16,482 nt of DNA, from positions 3,475-19,956 of the forward strand of contig NZGX01000040.1 in assembly GCA_002691085.1 (NCBI GenBank). Reading direction: 5' to 3'. The DNA is from Rhodospirillaceae bacterium. Its GTDB lineage: Bacteria; Pseudomonadota; Alphaproteobacteria; Rhodospirillales; Rhodospirillaceae. The first letter of the stretch is position 1; each line of letters starts with the position of its first letter. Below are positions 1-7,351 of the stretch, one piece after another. The notes beneath the pieces were generated by a model. The model was given only the letters and a program-made list of their open reading frames with translations. It did not search any database and had not been told where the DNA came from. A program made the position numbers and the translations under genes.

Positions 1-762
1 AGTGAAATTAGGCTTAATATGCAGAAAATACTTACTAAACAAGGCCTTATTTTTAAATTAGCTACTAAAGTAAATCAAGTAGTCTTGGAGAAAGAAATGG
101 TGAGAATTGATTCCGAGACCACAAAAGAAGGTGCCTTAGAATCATCCTTCTCTGATGTTGTTATGGTAAGTATAGGTAGATCACCGGTTACCTCAGACCT
201 TGGACTTAAAGAAATTGGTATTTCTATTAGCAAGAATGGTTTTATAGAAGTTGATAATTCTTACCAAACTTCAAAGTCTGGTATTTATGCTATAGGTGAT
301 GTTATTGGAGGAATGATGTTAGCTCATAAGGCAGAGGATGAGGGAGTTTGCGTTGCAGAAATTATTTCAGGCCGGAAAAGTCATGTGAATTATAATGCCA
401 TAGCTTCAGTGGTCTACACTGATCCAGAGGTTGCGTCTATAGGAATGACAGAAGAAGAGACAATAAAAAGAAATATTGATTATAACATTGGAAAATTTCC
501 TTTTTCAGCAAACTCAAGAGCAAGAGCTAATGGTGCATCAGATGGATTTGTTAAGCTAATCGCGGACAAAAAAACAGATAAGCTTCTTGGGTGCCATATA
601 ATAGGGCCTGCTGCAGGGGATCTTATAATGGAAATCGCTGTGGGGATTGAATTTTCAACATCTGCTGAGGATATTGCCAGAACATCACATGCCCATCCTC
701 AGCTTGGTGAGGCAATCAAAGAAGCTGCCCTAGCAGTTGAGGGGCGAGCTATTCATATTTAG
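1..762 (+). CDS. lpdA: Dihydrolipoamide dehydrogenase (E3), 3' part
   Basis: E3 reoxidises the dihydrolipoyl group of 2-oxoacid dehydrogenase complexes or the glycine cleavage system, passing electrons through FAD to NAD+. The gene is cut by the left edge: the frame is open from base 1, before the first ATG at 19, and about 253 residues of a roughly 465-residue protein remain. The FAD/NAD fold with the CxxxxC redox disulfide is therefore not visible. Seen here are the late NAD-domain strand (VMVSIGRSP), the second FAD contact (GIYAIGDV, then MLAHKAEDEG), and the whole dimerisation domain starting near VVYTDPEVASIGMTEEE. Its C-terminal HAHPQLGEAIKEAAL carries the His-Glu pair that acts as the active-site base in the partner subunit. 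The upstream neighbours that would tell which complex it serves lie outside the window. It ends 16 bases from the convergent flavoprotein gene, and I see no GC-rich terminator between them. Confidence 0.95.
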   Translation, partial: SEIRLNMQKILTKQGLIFKLATKVNQVVLEKEMVRIDSETTKEGALESSFSDVVMVSIGRSPVTSDLGLKEIGISISKNGFIEVDNSYQTSKSGIYAIGDVIGGMMLAHKAEDEGVCVAEIISGRKSHVNYNAIASVVYTDPEVASIGMTEEETIKRNIDYNIGKFPFSANSRARANGASDGFVKLIADKKTDKLLGCHIIGPAAGDLIMEIAVGIEFSTSAEDIARTSHAHPQLGEAIKEAALAVEGRAIHI

Positions 763-778
763 CGTAAAACCAATAAAG

Positions 779-2188
779 TTACCAACTGAGAATTTTTTCA
801 CCAAGAATTTTACCAAATGTTAGAGCTGGTGTTAGTGATAGTCCACCAACAAAGGCGTTGCCAGAGGTTCTTCCAAAACCTAGTATTTCGCCTCCAGCAT
901 ATAAATTTGGAATCCTACTCCCATCTGTTTTTAAGACTTGAAGGGAACTGTCGACAGCAAGACCGGCCGGACTCAAAACAGTTATTCCTGTTGCTTTAAT
1001 TGCATAGAATGGGGCCTTTTCAATTTTTCTAATTAAAAAATATTTATTCCATTCTCTGTCATTTTTCTCATCCACAGATTTATTGTAATCTCTTATTGTT
1101 TGCTCAAGATTTTTTTGTGGAATATTTAATTTTAGGGCTAAATCATTAATAGTATCTGCTTTGACAAAAGTTGGATGGTTTCCAAATTTATTATGGTAAT
1201 TTTTATTATCTAACAAAGTAAGTGGTGTAGAGTTTTGAAGAATTGCAGAATCAAAAATGATATTCATTTTCATTTCAGGCTGCGCTAATAGTGATCTTTC
1301 TCTGTAGTCGATACTTTGATGGTCCTCTTGCATAAATCGTTTACCTTCAGAGTTAACAAATATCTCCCAAATATTTCTTGCTTTTGGAGATAAAAGTAGA
1401 AATTCACCTGAAGTAGCATCTTGGGGATCATTAAGCCATCCCGCAAAAGTACAGAGAAACTTTTCCTTACCATCAACTATTGCACCGTGTTGTTTTGCCG
1501 CAACAATACCATCACCTTTTGAGTATGGATTACAATGGGAGGCAAATGGAATTTCAGGGTTAATATCATTCCAAACTTCTTTGCTTGCTGCATAACCACC
1601 GCAGGCTAGAACAATATTCCCACTAAAAAAATCTTTTATTCCATCATTAGATTCTACCTTGATTCCTATTGCTGCGCCTGATTTATCTAAAATCAGCTCC
1701 TTAAATCGGTGTTCAAGCCTGAGGTCAATCTTATTTTCTTTTACATATCTCTCATGTATTGGCTTCATAACATCTAATATAGAAATTGCCTGATTATCGC
1801 CCCAGAGATATCTTCTTGTGCTATATGCTTCATGAGCTTCTCCTGCAACAGGGGTTCCCTCTGCTGGTTTAAAACCAATATCTTCTAACCAATCTATAGT
1901 ATCCGCAGCATTATCTACGTAAAGTCTTAAAACAGTAGGGTCAATTTGTTGATTGGCTACATGCTGTGCATCTTCATAATGCTCATCTGGGCTATCCTCA
2001 ATCCCATTCCTTTTTTGAAGGTTTGTTCCAGCTGCTGCAATCTGTCCCGAGGACCAAAATAATGTCCCACCTATCCTATTATCAGCTTCAATTTGAAGAA
2101 CTTTTGCTCCTCTTTCAGCAGCCTTTATTGCTAAAGGTAGGCCAGTAGACCCAGCCCCAATACAGATTATATCCCAATTATTAGACAT
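779..2188 (-). CDS. FAD-dependent oxidoreductase, FAD_binding_2 (fumarate reductase-like) family, substrate unknown
   Basis: A 469-residue flavoprotein of the fumarate reductase/succinate dehydrogenase flavoprotein-like family. The N-terminus has the Rossmann dinucleotide motif GAGSTG (residues 11-16), followed by the RIGGTLFWSSGQ segment that wraps the FAD. A middle segment (NIVLACGGYAAS) and the C-terminal NLYAGGEILGFGRTSGNAFVGG complete the FAD site. There is no signal peptide, no heme-binding CxxCH and no membrane segment, so it is probably a soluble cytoplasmic enzyme. The usual HHTxGG histidine motif of fumarate reductases is replaced by TVLSPAGLAVD. The C-terminal pattern reminds me more of tricarballylate dehydrogenase or ketosteroid dehydrogenase-like members. 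The real substrate cannot be given. The start is supported by GGAG about seven bases upstream of the ATG. It stands alone on the minus strand between lpdA and rplU, with its own likely promoter (2266-2295). Confidence 0.85.
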   Translation of the reverse strand: MSNNWDIICIGAGSTGLPLAIKAAERGAKVLQIEADNRIGGTLFWSSGQIAAAGTNLQKRNGIEDSPDEHYEDAQHVANQQIDPTVLRLYVDNAADTIDWLEDIGFKPAEGTPVAGEAHEAYSTRRYLWGDNQAISILDVMKPIHERYVKENKIDLRLEHRFKELILDKSGAAIGIKVESNDGIKDFFSGNIVLACGGYAASKEVWNDINPEIPFASHCNPYSKGDGIVAAKQHGAIVDGKEKFLCTFAGWLNDPQDATSGEFLLLSPKARNIWEIFVNSEGKRFMQEDHQSIDYRERSLLAQPEMKMNIIFDSAILQNSTPLTLLDNKNYHNKFGNHPTFVKADTINDLALKLNIPQKNLEQTIRDYNKSVDEKNDREWNKYFLIRKIEKAPFYAIKATGITVLSPAGLAVDSSLQVLKTDGSRIPNLYAGGEILGFGRTSGNAFVGGLSLTPALTFGKILGEKILSW

Positions 2189-2265
2189 TAATTACTCCAT
2201 TCCTATTTTAAGCAGCAGTGAATCATTAGTTTATTGATAGGAATAATAATGCTGAATCTTAAAAA

Positions 2266-2295
2266 AATATATAAAAATAGCCATAAAAGGGTCAA
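2266..2295 (-). promoter_or_regulatory. Putative sigma-70 promoter for the flavoprotein gene
   Basis: On the minus strand TTGACC (2295-2290) is followed after 18 bases by TATATT (2271-2266), close to -35 and -10 consensus. Transcription would start near 2258, leaving a leader of about 70 bases before the ATG at 2188. The region is very AT-rich, so chance -10 matches are common; the -35 match is what gives it weight. Confidence 0.4.
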
Positions 2296-2310
2296 AATGT
2301 ATTAAAAAGA

Positions 2311-2338
2311 TTGACTTATAGTAGCGTCTTGTTTTATT
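2311..2338 (+). promoter_or_regulatory. Putative sigma-70 promoter for rplU-rpmA and perhaps downstream genes
   Basis: TTGACT (2311-2316) is followed after 16 bases by TTTATT (2333-2338); a 17-base spacing gives TTATTT. The leader to the rplU ATG would be about 40 bases. The -35 is strong and the -10 only partly matches. It lies back to back with the minus-strand promoter, as expected for a divergent gene pair. Confidence 0.5.
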
Positions 2339-2386
2339 TCCCTCAGACAACAAAAATATGCAATAAATTTTAGTACAGGTGTTCTA

Positions 2387-2875
2387 ATGCACGCAGTTCT
2401 TAAAACAGGTGGAAAACAGTATCGTGTTACAAAAGATGATGTAATAACGATTGAGAGGGTAAATGGCGAACCTGGGTCGGAAGTATCCTTCGAGGAAATA
2501 CTTATTTTAGGTGATAAGGTTGGTAGTCCTTTTATCAAAGGAGCTGTTGTTAGCGCTGAAATTTTAGAACAGAAAAAAGATAATAAAATTATAGTATTCA
2601 AAAAAAAGAGAAGAAAAGATTATAAAAGAACACTTGGTCATAAACAGATGCATACTGTAGTTAAGATAACTTCAATATCTTCCAGTGCTAATAAGAAAAA
2701 GGTAGATGAAAAGAAAGTCTCTGAAAGACAGGATAAATCAACGGAGACAGAGCCAAATAAGAATAAAGCAGTTGCTAAGAAAGCAGTTGTTAAGAAAAAG
2801 ACGGCTACAAAAAAGACAGCTGGTAAGGCCAAGGCTGGCGAGAAAGCAGCAAATACGAAAAAAGATAATAAGTAA
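2387..2875 (+). CDS. rplU: 50S ribosomal protein L21 with long basic C-terminal tail
   Basis: L21 is a large-subunit protein that binds 23S rRNA. The core (residues 1-97) opens with MHAVLKTGGKQYRV, the family's hallmark start, and includes the basic stretch KKKRRKDYKRTLGHKQMHT before the final strand VVKITSI. Usual bacterial length is about 100-105 residues; this one has 162. The extra 65 residues (nucleotides 2678-2872) are Lys-, Ala- and Thr-rich low complexity with KKA/KKT-type repeats, surely disordered. Alphaproteobacterial L21 proteins often have an Ala/Lys tail, so the extension fits the lineage although it is long. The start is fixed by homology; the upstream CAGGTG is only a weak ribosome-binding site. 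It is the first gene of the run and rpmA follows after 43 bases. Confidence 0.96.
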   Translation: MHAVLKTGGKQYRVTKDDVITIERVNGEPGSEVSFEEILILGDKVGSPFIKGAVVSAEILEQKKDNKIIVFKKKRRKDYKRTLGHKQMHTVVKITSISSSANKKKVDEKKVSERQDKSTETEPNKNKAVAKKAVVKKKTATKKTAGKAKAGEKAANTKKDNK

Positions 2876-2918
2876 ATTAACGTACTACAAAAAAATAATT
2901 GATACATGGAGATAAATC

Positions 2919-3176
2919 ATGGCTCATAAAAAGTCAGGTGGAAGTTCCCGAAATGGAAGAGACTCTGCAGGTAAAAGGTTGGGGGTTAAGCTTTTTGGCG
3001 GACAAAATGTTATAGCTGGTAATATTATTATAAGGCAGTGTGGTACAAAATGGCACCCAGGTGATAATGTAGGTCTTGGTAAAGACTTTACAATTTTTGC
3101 ATTAATTGATGGAAAAGTCAGTTTTAAAAAAGGCTCCAAAGGGAGAACATTTGTTTCTGTCAACCCAAGTATTTAA
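2919..3176 (+). CDS. rpmA: 50S ribosomal protein L27
   Basis: L27 sits near the peptidyl transferase centre, its N-terminal tail reaching toward tRNA. The 85-residue protein is the normal length and starts directly as MAHKKSGGSSRNGRDS, so it is the Gram-negative form without the cleavable N-terminal extension of Firmicutes. Conserved RLGVKLFGGQ, IIIRQCGTKWHPG and VGLGKDFTIFAL follow. A GGAG eight bases before the ATG gives a good ribosome-binding site. It lies directly downstream of rplU, the near-universal pairing, and 62 bases upstream of obgE. Confidence 0.98.
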   Translation: MAHKKSGGSSRNGRDSAGKRLGVKLFGGQNVIAGNIIIRQCGTKWHPGDNVGLGKDFTIFALIDGKVSFKKGSKGRTFVSVNPSI

Positions 3177-3238
3177 ATTTCTATTACTTACTATTGGTCA
3201 GTCCTTCAATAACTGCTGAGTAGTGAAAATTCAAGATC

Positions 3239-4288
3239 ATGAAATTTCTTGATCAAGCTAAAATTTTTCTTAAAAGTGGAAAAGGCGGCAATGGCTGTGT
3301 TGCTTTTAGAAGAGAAAAATACATTGAATTTGGAGGCCCTAACGGAGGAGATGGAGGTCGGGGAGGAAATATTACTTTCATCGCGGATCAAAATCTCAAT
3401 ACGTTAATTGATTTTCGCTTTAAACAGCATTTTAAGGCAGAGGCTGGTTCAGATGGTAAAGGGCGAGATAGAACTGGATCAAGCGGGGAAAACCTAATAA
3501 TTCGGGTGCCTATTGGTACAGAAATACTTGATAACACGAAAGAAAATATACTTTCAGACTTAACATCTTCAGGGCAAAAAGTAACTCTCGTTAAGGGAGG
3601 AAATGGAGGATGGGGAAATGCGAGGTTTAAATCTTCAACCAACCAAGCCCCAACAAATGCAAATTTGGGTCATCCTAGTGAAGAAATGTGGGTTTGGTTG
3701 AGACTTAAGCTAATAGCTGATGTTGGTTTAATAGGGCTCCCAAATGCTGGAAAATCAACCTTATTAACTGTTTTTACTCAAGCTAGGCCTAAAATTGGTA
3801 ATTATCCATTTACTACACTTCATCCAAACTTAGGTGTTGTTAGTTTAGGTGATAAAGAAATGGTAATGGCTGATATACCTGGTTTGATAAAAGGAGCTCA
3901 CAAAGGAATAGGTTTGGGGACTAAGTTTTTGGGTCACATAGAAAGATGTAGTGTTTTACTTCATTTGATTGATGGAACAAGAGATAATCTTGTTGATGAT
4001 TATTTCGTTATAAGAGGAGAATTGCAAAAGTATGGCGCAGGCCTAGAAAATAAATTAGAATTTATAGTGTTAAATAAAGCCGATGCAATTAATGACAAAG
4101 AAATAGAATCCAAAGTCCAGAGGTTTAAGGATGAGGGTATATTGAAAGTATTTACATTTTCCAGCGTTTCTGGAATAGGAAAGAATATTTTATTGCGAGA
4201 CCTTTTTGAACTAGTTGAAAATAAAAAAAATGAGAGGGCAGAAAAGTTAGGCGATAATCACCAAATGGAAGTAAAATGGAAACCCTAA
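3239..4288 (+). CDS. obgE: Obg family GTPase (ribosome assembly and stress)
   Basis: Obg is an essential GTPase that acts in late 50S assembly and links ribosome maturation to nucleotide levels and stress. The 349-residue protein has the glycine-rich Obg fold (about 1-158, with GGNGC, GGPNGGDGGRGG and GGNGGWGN) followed by the G domain: P-loop GLPNAGKST (166-174), FTTLHPNLG switch I, DIPG (212-215), NKAD (279-282) and SSVSG (308-312). It stops soon after the G domain with a short charged tail and no OCT domain, as in most proteobacterial members. No clear Shine-Dalgarno lies before the ATG; the start rests on homology (MKFLDQAKIFLKSGKGGNG). Its last 13 bases overlap proB, suggesting translational coupling. 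Confidence 0.96.
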   Translation: MKFLDQAKIFLKSGKGGNGCVAFRREKYIEFGGPNGGDGGRGGNITFIADQNLNTLIDFRFKQHFKAEAGSDGKGRDRTGSSGENLIIRVPIGTEILDNTKENILSDLTSSGQKVTLVKGGNGGWGNARFKSSTNQAPTNANLGHPSEEMWVWLRLKLIADVGLIGLPNAGKSTLLTVFTQARPKIGNYPFTTLHPNLGVVSLGDKEMVMADIPGLIKGAHKGIGLGTKFLGHIERCSVLLHLIDGTRDNLVDDYFVIRGELQKYGAGLENKLEFIVLNKADAINDKEIESKVQRFKDEGILKVFTFSSVSGIGKNILLRDLFELVENKKNERAEKLGDNHQMEVKWKP

Positions 4289-5409
4289 ACAATCCTAATG
4301 TTAGAGACTTCAACCAAATTGTTATTAAAATTGGCTCATCATTACTTGTAGGCGAATCTAATCAATTGCAAACAGAATGGCTGGATTCTGTTTGTGATGA
4401 TATTTCTGAAATGCACAAACGGGGTCAGTCTGTGATAATAGTTACCTCTGGAGCAATCTCTGCAGGTATAGAATCTTTGGGGCTATACAAAAAAGACTTG
4501 CGCCTAGAAGAAAAGCAAGCCGCGGCCGCGGCAGGTCAAATGAAACTAACTCAATCTTATCAAAGTTCACTTGATAGGCATAAATTGAATGTTGCTCAAG
4601 TATTGCTTACGCGCGGAGATACAGAAGATAGAAGGAGATATTTAAACTCAAGAGAGACATTAAAAACTTTATTAAGGTTAAATGCTATTCCTTTAATTAA
4701 TGAAAATGACACAGTTGCCACAGAAGAAATAAGATTTGGTGACAATGACCAATTAGCTGCATATGTTGCAGTTATGATGAATGCAGATCTATGTATACTT
4801 CTTTCAGATGTTGATGGTTTATATACTAAAGATCCTAGCTCGTTTAAGGATGCTGAGCATATCGCAAAAGTTTATGATATAGACGAAGAGCACTTTTTAA
4901 TGGCAGGGACAACAAGGTCAAAGCATGGCACAGGCGGGATGCAAACAAAGTTACTTGCTGCAGAAATTTGTATGAATTCTGGATGTAATGTAGTTATTAC
5001 AAACGGAAAAATAAAAAACCCTATTACTCTCCTTGACCAAAAAAAGATTAGTACTTGGTTTTTAACTAATGCAGAGTCTCAAAAAGAAAGAAAGAAATGG
5101 ATACTTTCAAATTACATATATGGAAACAGAGTAATAATTGGAAAATCAACAGCTGATGCATTACAAAATGGGCGTAGTCTTCTGCCTCGAGATATTCTAG
5201 ATGTGGAGGGCAGCTTTAGGAGAGGTGATACCGTAGAAATTGTATCGAATAAAGAAACTGTTTTGGGAAAAGGATTAAGTGCATTTGGTTCAGAAGATAT
5301 AAAGCTTATTATGGGCCATGAATCAGGAAAAATAGAACAAATACTGGGTTTTAAAGGAAGGTCGGAAATAATTCACATAGACGATCTTGTAATTGATAGA
5401 AAATCTTAA
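4276..5409 (+). CDS. proB: Glutamate 5-kinase
   Basis: ProB phosphorylates L-glutamate with ATP to gamma-glutamyl phosphate, the first and usually proline-inhibited step of proline synthesis. The 377-residue protein has an amino acid kinase domain (about 12-265): KIGSS (18-22), VTSGAISAG (56-64), INENDTVA, GDNDQL (155-160), SDVDGLYTKDP (177-187) and HGTGGMQTK (217-225). A C-terminal PUA domain (about 282-372) includes SLLPRDI and FRRGDTVEI. This two-domain form matches the E. coli enzyme of 367 residues. The start overlaps the end of obgE by 13 bases and has GGAAG four bases upstream. ProA, which takes the unstable product, is the next gene 23 bases on. Confidence 0.96.
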   Translation: METLNNPNVRDFNQIVIKIGSSLLVGESNQLQTEWLDSVCDDISEMHKRGQSVIIVTSGAISAGIESLGLYKKDLRLEEKQAAAAAGQMKLTQSYQSSLDRHKLNVAQVLLTRGDTEDRRRYLNSRETLKTLLRLNAIPLINENDTVATEEIRFGDNDQLAAYVAVMMNADLCILLSDVDGLYTKDPSSFKDAEHIAKVYDIDEEHFLMAGTTRSKHGTGGMQTKLLAAEICMNSGCNVVITNGKIKNPITLLDQKKISTWFLTNAESQKERKKWILSNYIYGNRVIIGKSTADALQNGRSLLPRDILDVEGSFRRGDTVEIVSNKETVLGKGLSAFGSEDIKLIMGHESGKIEQILGFKGRSEIIHIDDLVIDRKS

Positions 5410-5432
5410 TTACTTAGATTAGGGGATAATCT

Positions 5433-6719
5433 ATGCAAAGTTATTATGAATGTGGAAAATATAAAGATATTGAAGAATTAATGAATTGTATTGGCCATAA
5501 TGCGTCTGTTGCATCTAATTACTTAGCAACTATTTCTGATAAAAAAAAGAATGAAGCTTTAAATAAAATAGCCAAAGTGCTTAGGTCTAATAAGGATGGG
5601 ATATTAAGAGAGAATAAAAGAGATCTTGATAATGGAGAAAAGAAAAAACTTTCTACTGCGTTAATGGATAGATTAGCTTTAGACTCACAAAGAGTTGAAT
5701 CGATGGCTGAAGGGTTAGAGAGAATTTCTGAGTTTAAAGACCCTGTTGGTGAAGTAATTGCTTCCTGGGAAAGGCCAAATGGATTAGTAATAGAACGTGT
5801 AAGAATGCCTCTTGGGGTTATTGGTGTTATTTATGAATCAAGACCTAATGTTACAATTGATGCAGGTGCACTATGTTTGAAGGCAGGTAATGCTTGTATT
5901 CTAAGAGGAGGTTCAGAAAGTTTCTTTAGCACCAAAGTTATCCTCTCAAGTATTCACGAGGCATTATCAACCAGTGATATTCCATTACATTCAATCCAGA
6001 TGGTTGGCACAACTGATAGAGCTGCTGTCACAAAAATGCTTAATATGACTCAGTATATTGATGTAATAGTTCCTAGGGGAGGCGCTTCATTAACAAAGAA
6101 GGTTTTGATGGAAAGTAAAATCCCAACATTTCAGCACTTGGTTGGCTTATGCCATACCTACATTCATAAAGATGCGGACCCAAAGAAAGCACAGGATATT
6201 GTTTTTAATGCTAAGATGAGAAGACCTGGTATTTGTGGGGCAACTGAAACAGTTTTAGTAGACAGGGAAGTAACTAAAACTTTACTACCTAAGATTATAG
6301 ATCAATTAATTTCAGCAGGGTGTGAAGTAAGGGGAGATAGAGAAATAAAAAAACTAGGTTTCAACATAAACCTAGCAAGCAATAAGGACTGGGAGACTGA
6401 ATATTTGGATAAGGTTATTAGCATTAAAGCAGTCAACAATATAGATGATGCAATTGAGCATATACAAAAATATGGATCTGAACATACTGATGCAATAATT
6501 ACAGAAAATTCTATAGAAGCAGAGAAATTTATGAATAGTCTCTCGAGTTCTATAGTTATGCATAATACTTCAACCCAATTTGCAGATGGGGGGGAATTTG
6601 GTATGGGGGCTGAAATTGGAATTGCTACTGGAAAAATGCATGCAAGAGGCCCTGTCGGTATCGAACAATTAACAACTTTCAAATATAAGGTTAGAGGCGA
6701 TGGAACAATTAGGCCATAA
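5433..6719 (+). CDS. proA: Gamma-glutamyl phosphate reductase
   Basis: ProA reduces gamma-glutamyl phosphate with NADPH to glutamate 5-semialdehyde, which cyclises to pyrroline-5-carboxylate. The 428-residue protein is an aldehyde dehydrogenase-fold enzyme of the expected size. The catalytic cysteine is Cys268 in RRPGICGATETVL; other conserved parts are RMPLGVIGVIYESRPNVT, LRGGSES, PRGGASL and EFGMGAEIGIATGKMHARGP. The chosen ATG has GGGGAT just upstream. An alternative ATG at 5481 would remove 16 poorly conserved residues, but it has less support. It pairs with proB as the proline operon core; proC is not in the window. Confidence 0.96.
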   Translation: MQSYYECGKYKDIEELMNCIGHNASVASNYLATISDKKKNEALNKIAKVLRSNKDGILRENKRDLDNGEKKKLSTALMDRLALDSQRVESMAEGLERISEFKDPVGEVIASWERPNGLVIERVRMPLGVIGVIYESRPNVTIDAGALCLKAGNACILRGGSESFFSTKVILSSIHEALSTSDIPLHSIQMVGTTDRAAVTKMLNMTQYIDVIVPRGGASLTKKVLMESKIPTFQHLVGLCHTYIHKDADPKKAQDIVFNAKMRRPGICGATETVLVDREVTKTLLPKIIDQLISAGCEVRGDREIKKLGFNINLASNKDWETEYLDKVISIKAVNNIDDAIEHIQKYGSEHTDAIITENSIEAEKFMNSLSSSIVMHNTSTQFADGGEFGMGAEIGIATGKMHARGPVGIEQLTTFKYKVRGDGTIRP

Positions 6720-6736
6720 TTTCGGGTAATTAAGAT

Positions 6737-7339
6737 ATGCTTAGTCCAGGAGTATGGGGTGACAGAAGGATAATGCGGATTGGTTTATTGGGTGGTTCTT
6801 TTAATCCTGCTCACGTTGGGCATCTGCATTTAAGTTATTTAGCAAAAAAACACTTATCCTTAGACCAGGTTTGGTGGCTTGTCACTCCTCAAAACCCTTT
6901 GAAGAAATCTTTAGAAATGCCAACAACACGTGAGAGGATTGAGTTTGCATCAAAGCTAAATCTCCCCGTGTGGATTCAATTAACAGACTTAGAGTTAAAT
7001 TATAAGACAAAATATACCTCAGAAACATTACAGAAATTAATTACAAGATTTCCAAAAGCTAATTTCATTTGGTTAATGGGCGCTGATAATCTACTTCAAA
7101 TAAATTTGTGGATGAATTGGACAGCTATATTTAATAGGGTAAGGATTGCAGTTTTTGATAGGGAAAAATATAGGTATAAATCACTTTTTAGTAAGGCATC
7201 TATTAAATATAAAAAAAATAGAGTATCTATCTCAAGGCCTACTTATATTTGGCAAAAATCACCTCCTTCTTGGATATTTTTTTCATCTGAAAAGGTTGAT
7301 TTATCTTCTTCGCAAATTAGGTCTAGGAAAAAAGAATAG
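6737..7339 (+). CDS. nadD: Nicotinate-nucleotide adenylyltransferase
   Basis: NadD adenylates nicotinate mononucleotide with ATP to deamido-NAD, the next-to-last step of NAD synthesis. The 200-residue protein shows the nucleotidyltransferase signature GGSFNPAHVGH (HxGH at residues 26-29), the TPQNPLK loop, the WLMGADNL motif and the C-terminal LSSSQIR, the family's ISSTxIR. Two ATGs are possible, 6737 and 6773. The second starts exactly at the conserved MRIGLLGG, but its AAGGA is only two bases away, too close for a normal ribosome-binding site. I recall alphaproteobacterial homologues with a short Gly-Asp-Arg-Arg leader like the one here, so 6737 is preferred. The TAG stop is directly followed by the rsfS ribosome-binding site, and rsfS continues in the same frame. 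Confidence 0.94.
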   Translation: MLSPGVWGDRRIMRIGLLGGSFNPAHVGHLHLSYLAKKHLSLDQVWWLVTPQNPLKKSLEMPTTRERIEFASKLNLPVWIQLTDLELNYKTKYTSETLQKLITRFPKANFIWLMGADNLLQINLWMNWTAIFNRVRIAVFDREKYRYKSLFSKASIKYKKNRVSISRPTYIWQKSPPSWIFFSSEKVDLSSSQIRSRKKE

Positions 7340-7344
7340 AGGAG
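7340..7344 (+). promoter_or_regulatory. Strong Shine-Dalgarno deciding the rsfS start
   Basis: AGGAG directly follows the nadD stop codon and ends seven bases before ATT 7352-7354. It is one of the best ribosome-binding sites in the window, where many genes have weak or no such site. No ATG, GTG or TTG in the rsfS frame lies within reach of it. Confidence 0.65.
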
Positions 7345-7351
7345 TGAGGGT

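Noticed and set aside
763..778. Terminator between convergent lpdA and the flavoprotein gene
   Set aside because: The 16-base gap has no GC-rich stem; T-runs nearby are inside coding sequence.
2638..2907. Hydrophobic 89-residue open frame on the minus strand opposite rplU
   Set aside because: It is the reverse shadow of the Lys-rich L21 tail (AAG/AAA reads as CTT/TTT), not a membrane protein gene.
3231..3252. Inverted repeat TCAAGA/TCTTGA with the obgE ATG in its loop
   Set aside because: Only six mostly A-U pairs with a ten-base loop in AT-rich DNA; too weak to claim control of translation. The overlapping CTTGATCAAG palindrome is explained by coding sequence.
6302..6682. Open frame of 126 codons on the minus strand inside proA
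   Set aside because: It lies opposite strongly conserved proA sequence with no ribosome-binding site or recognisable family.
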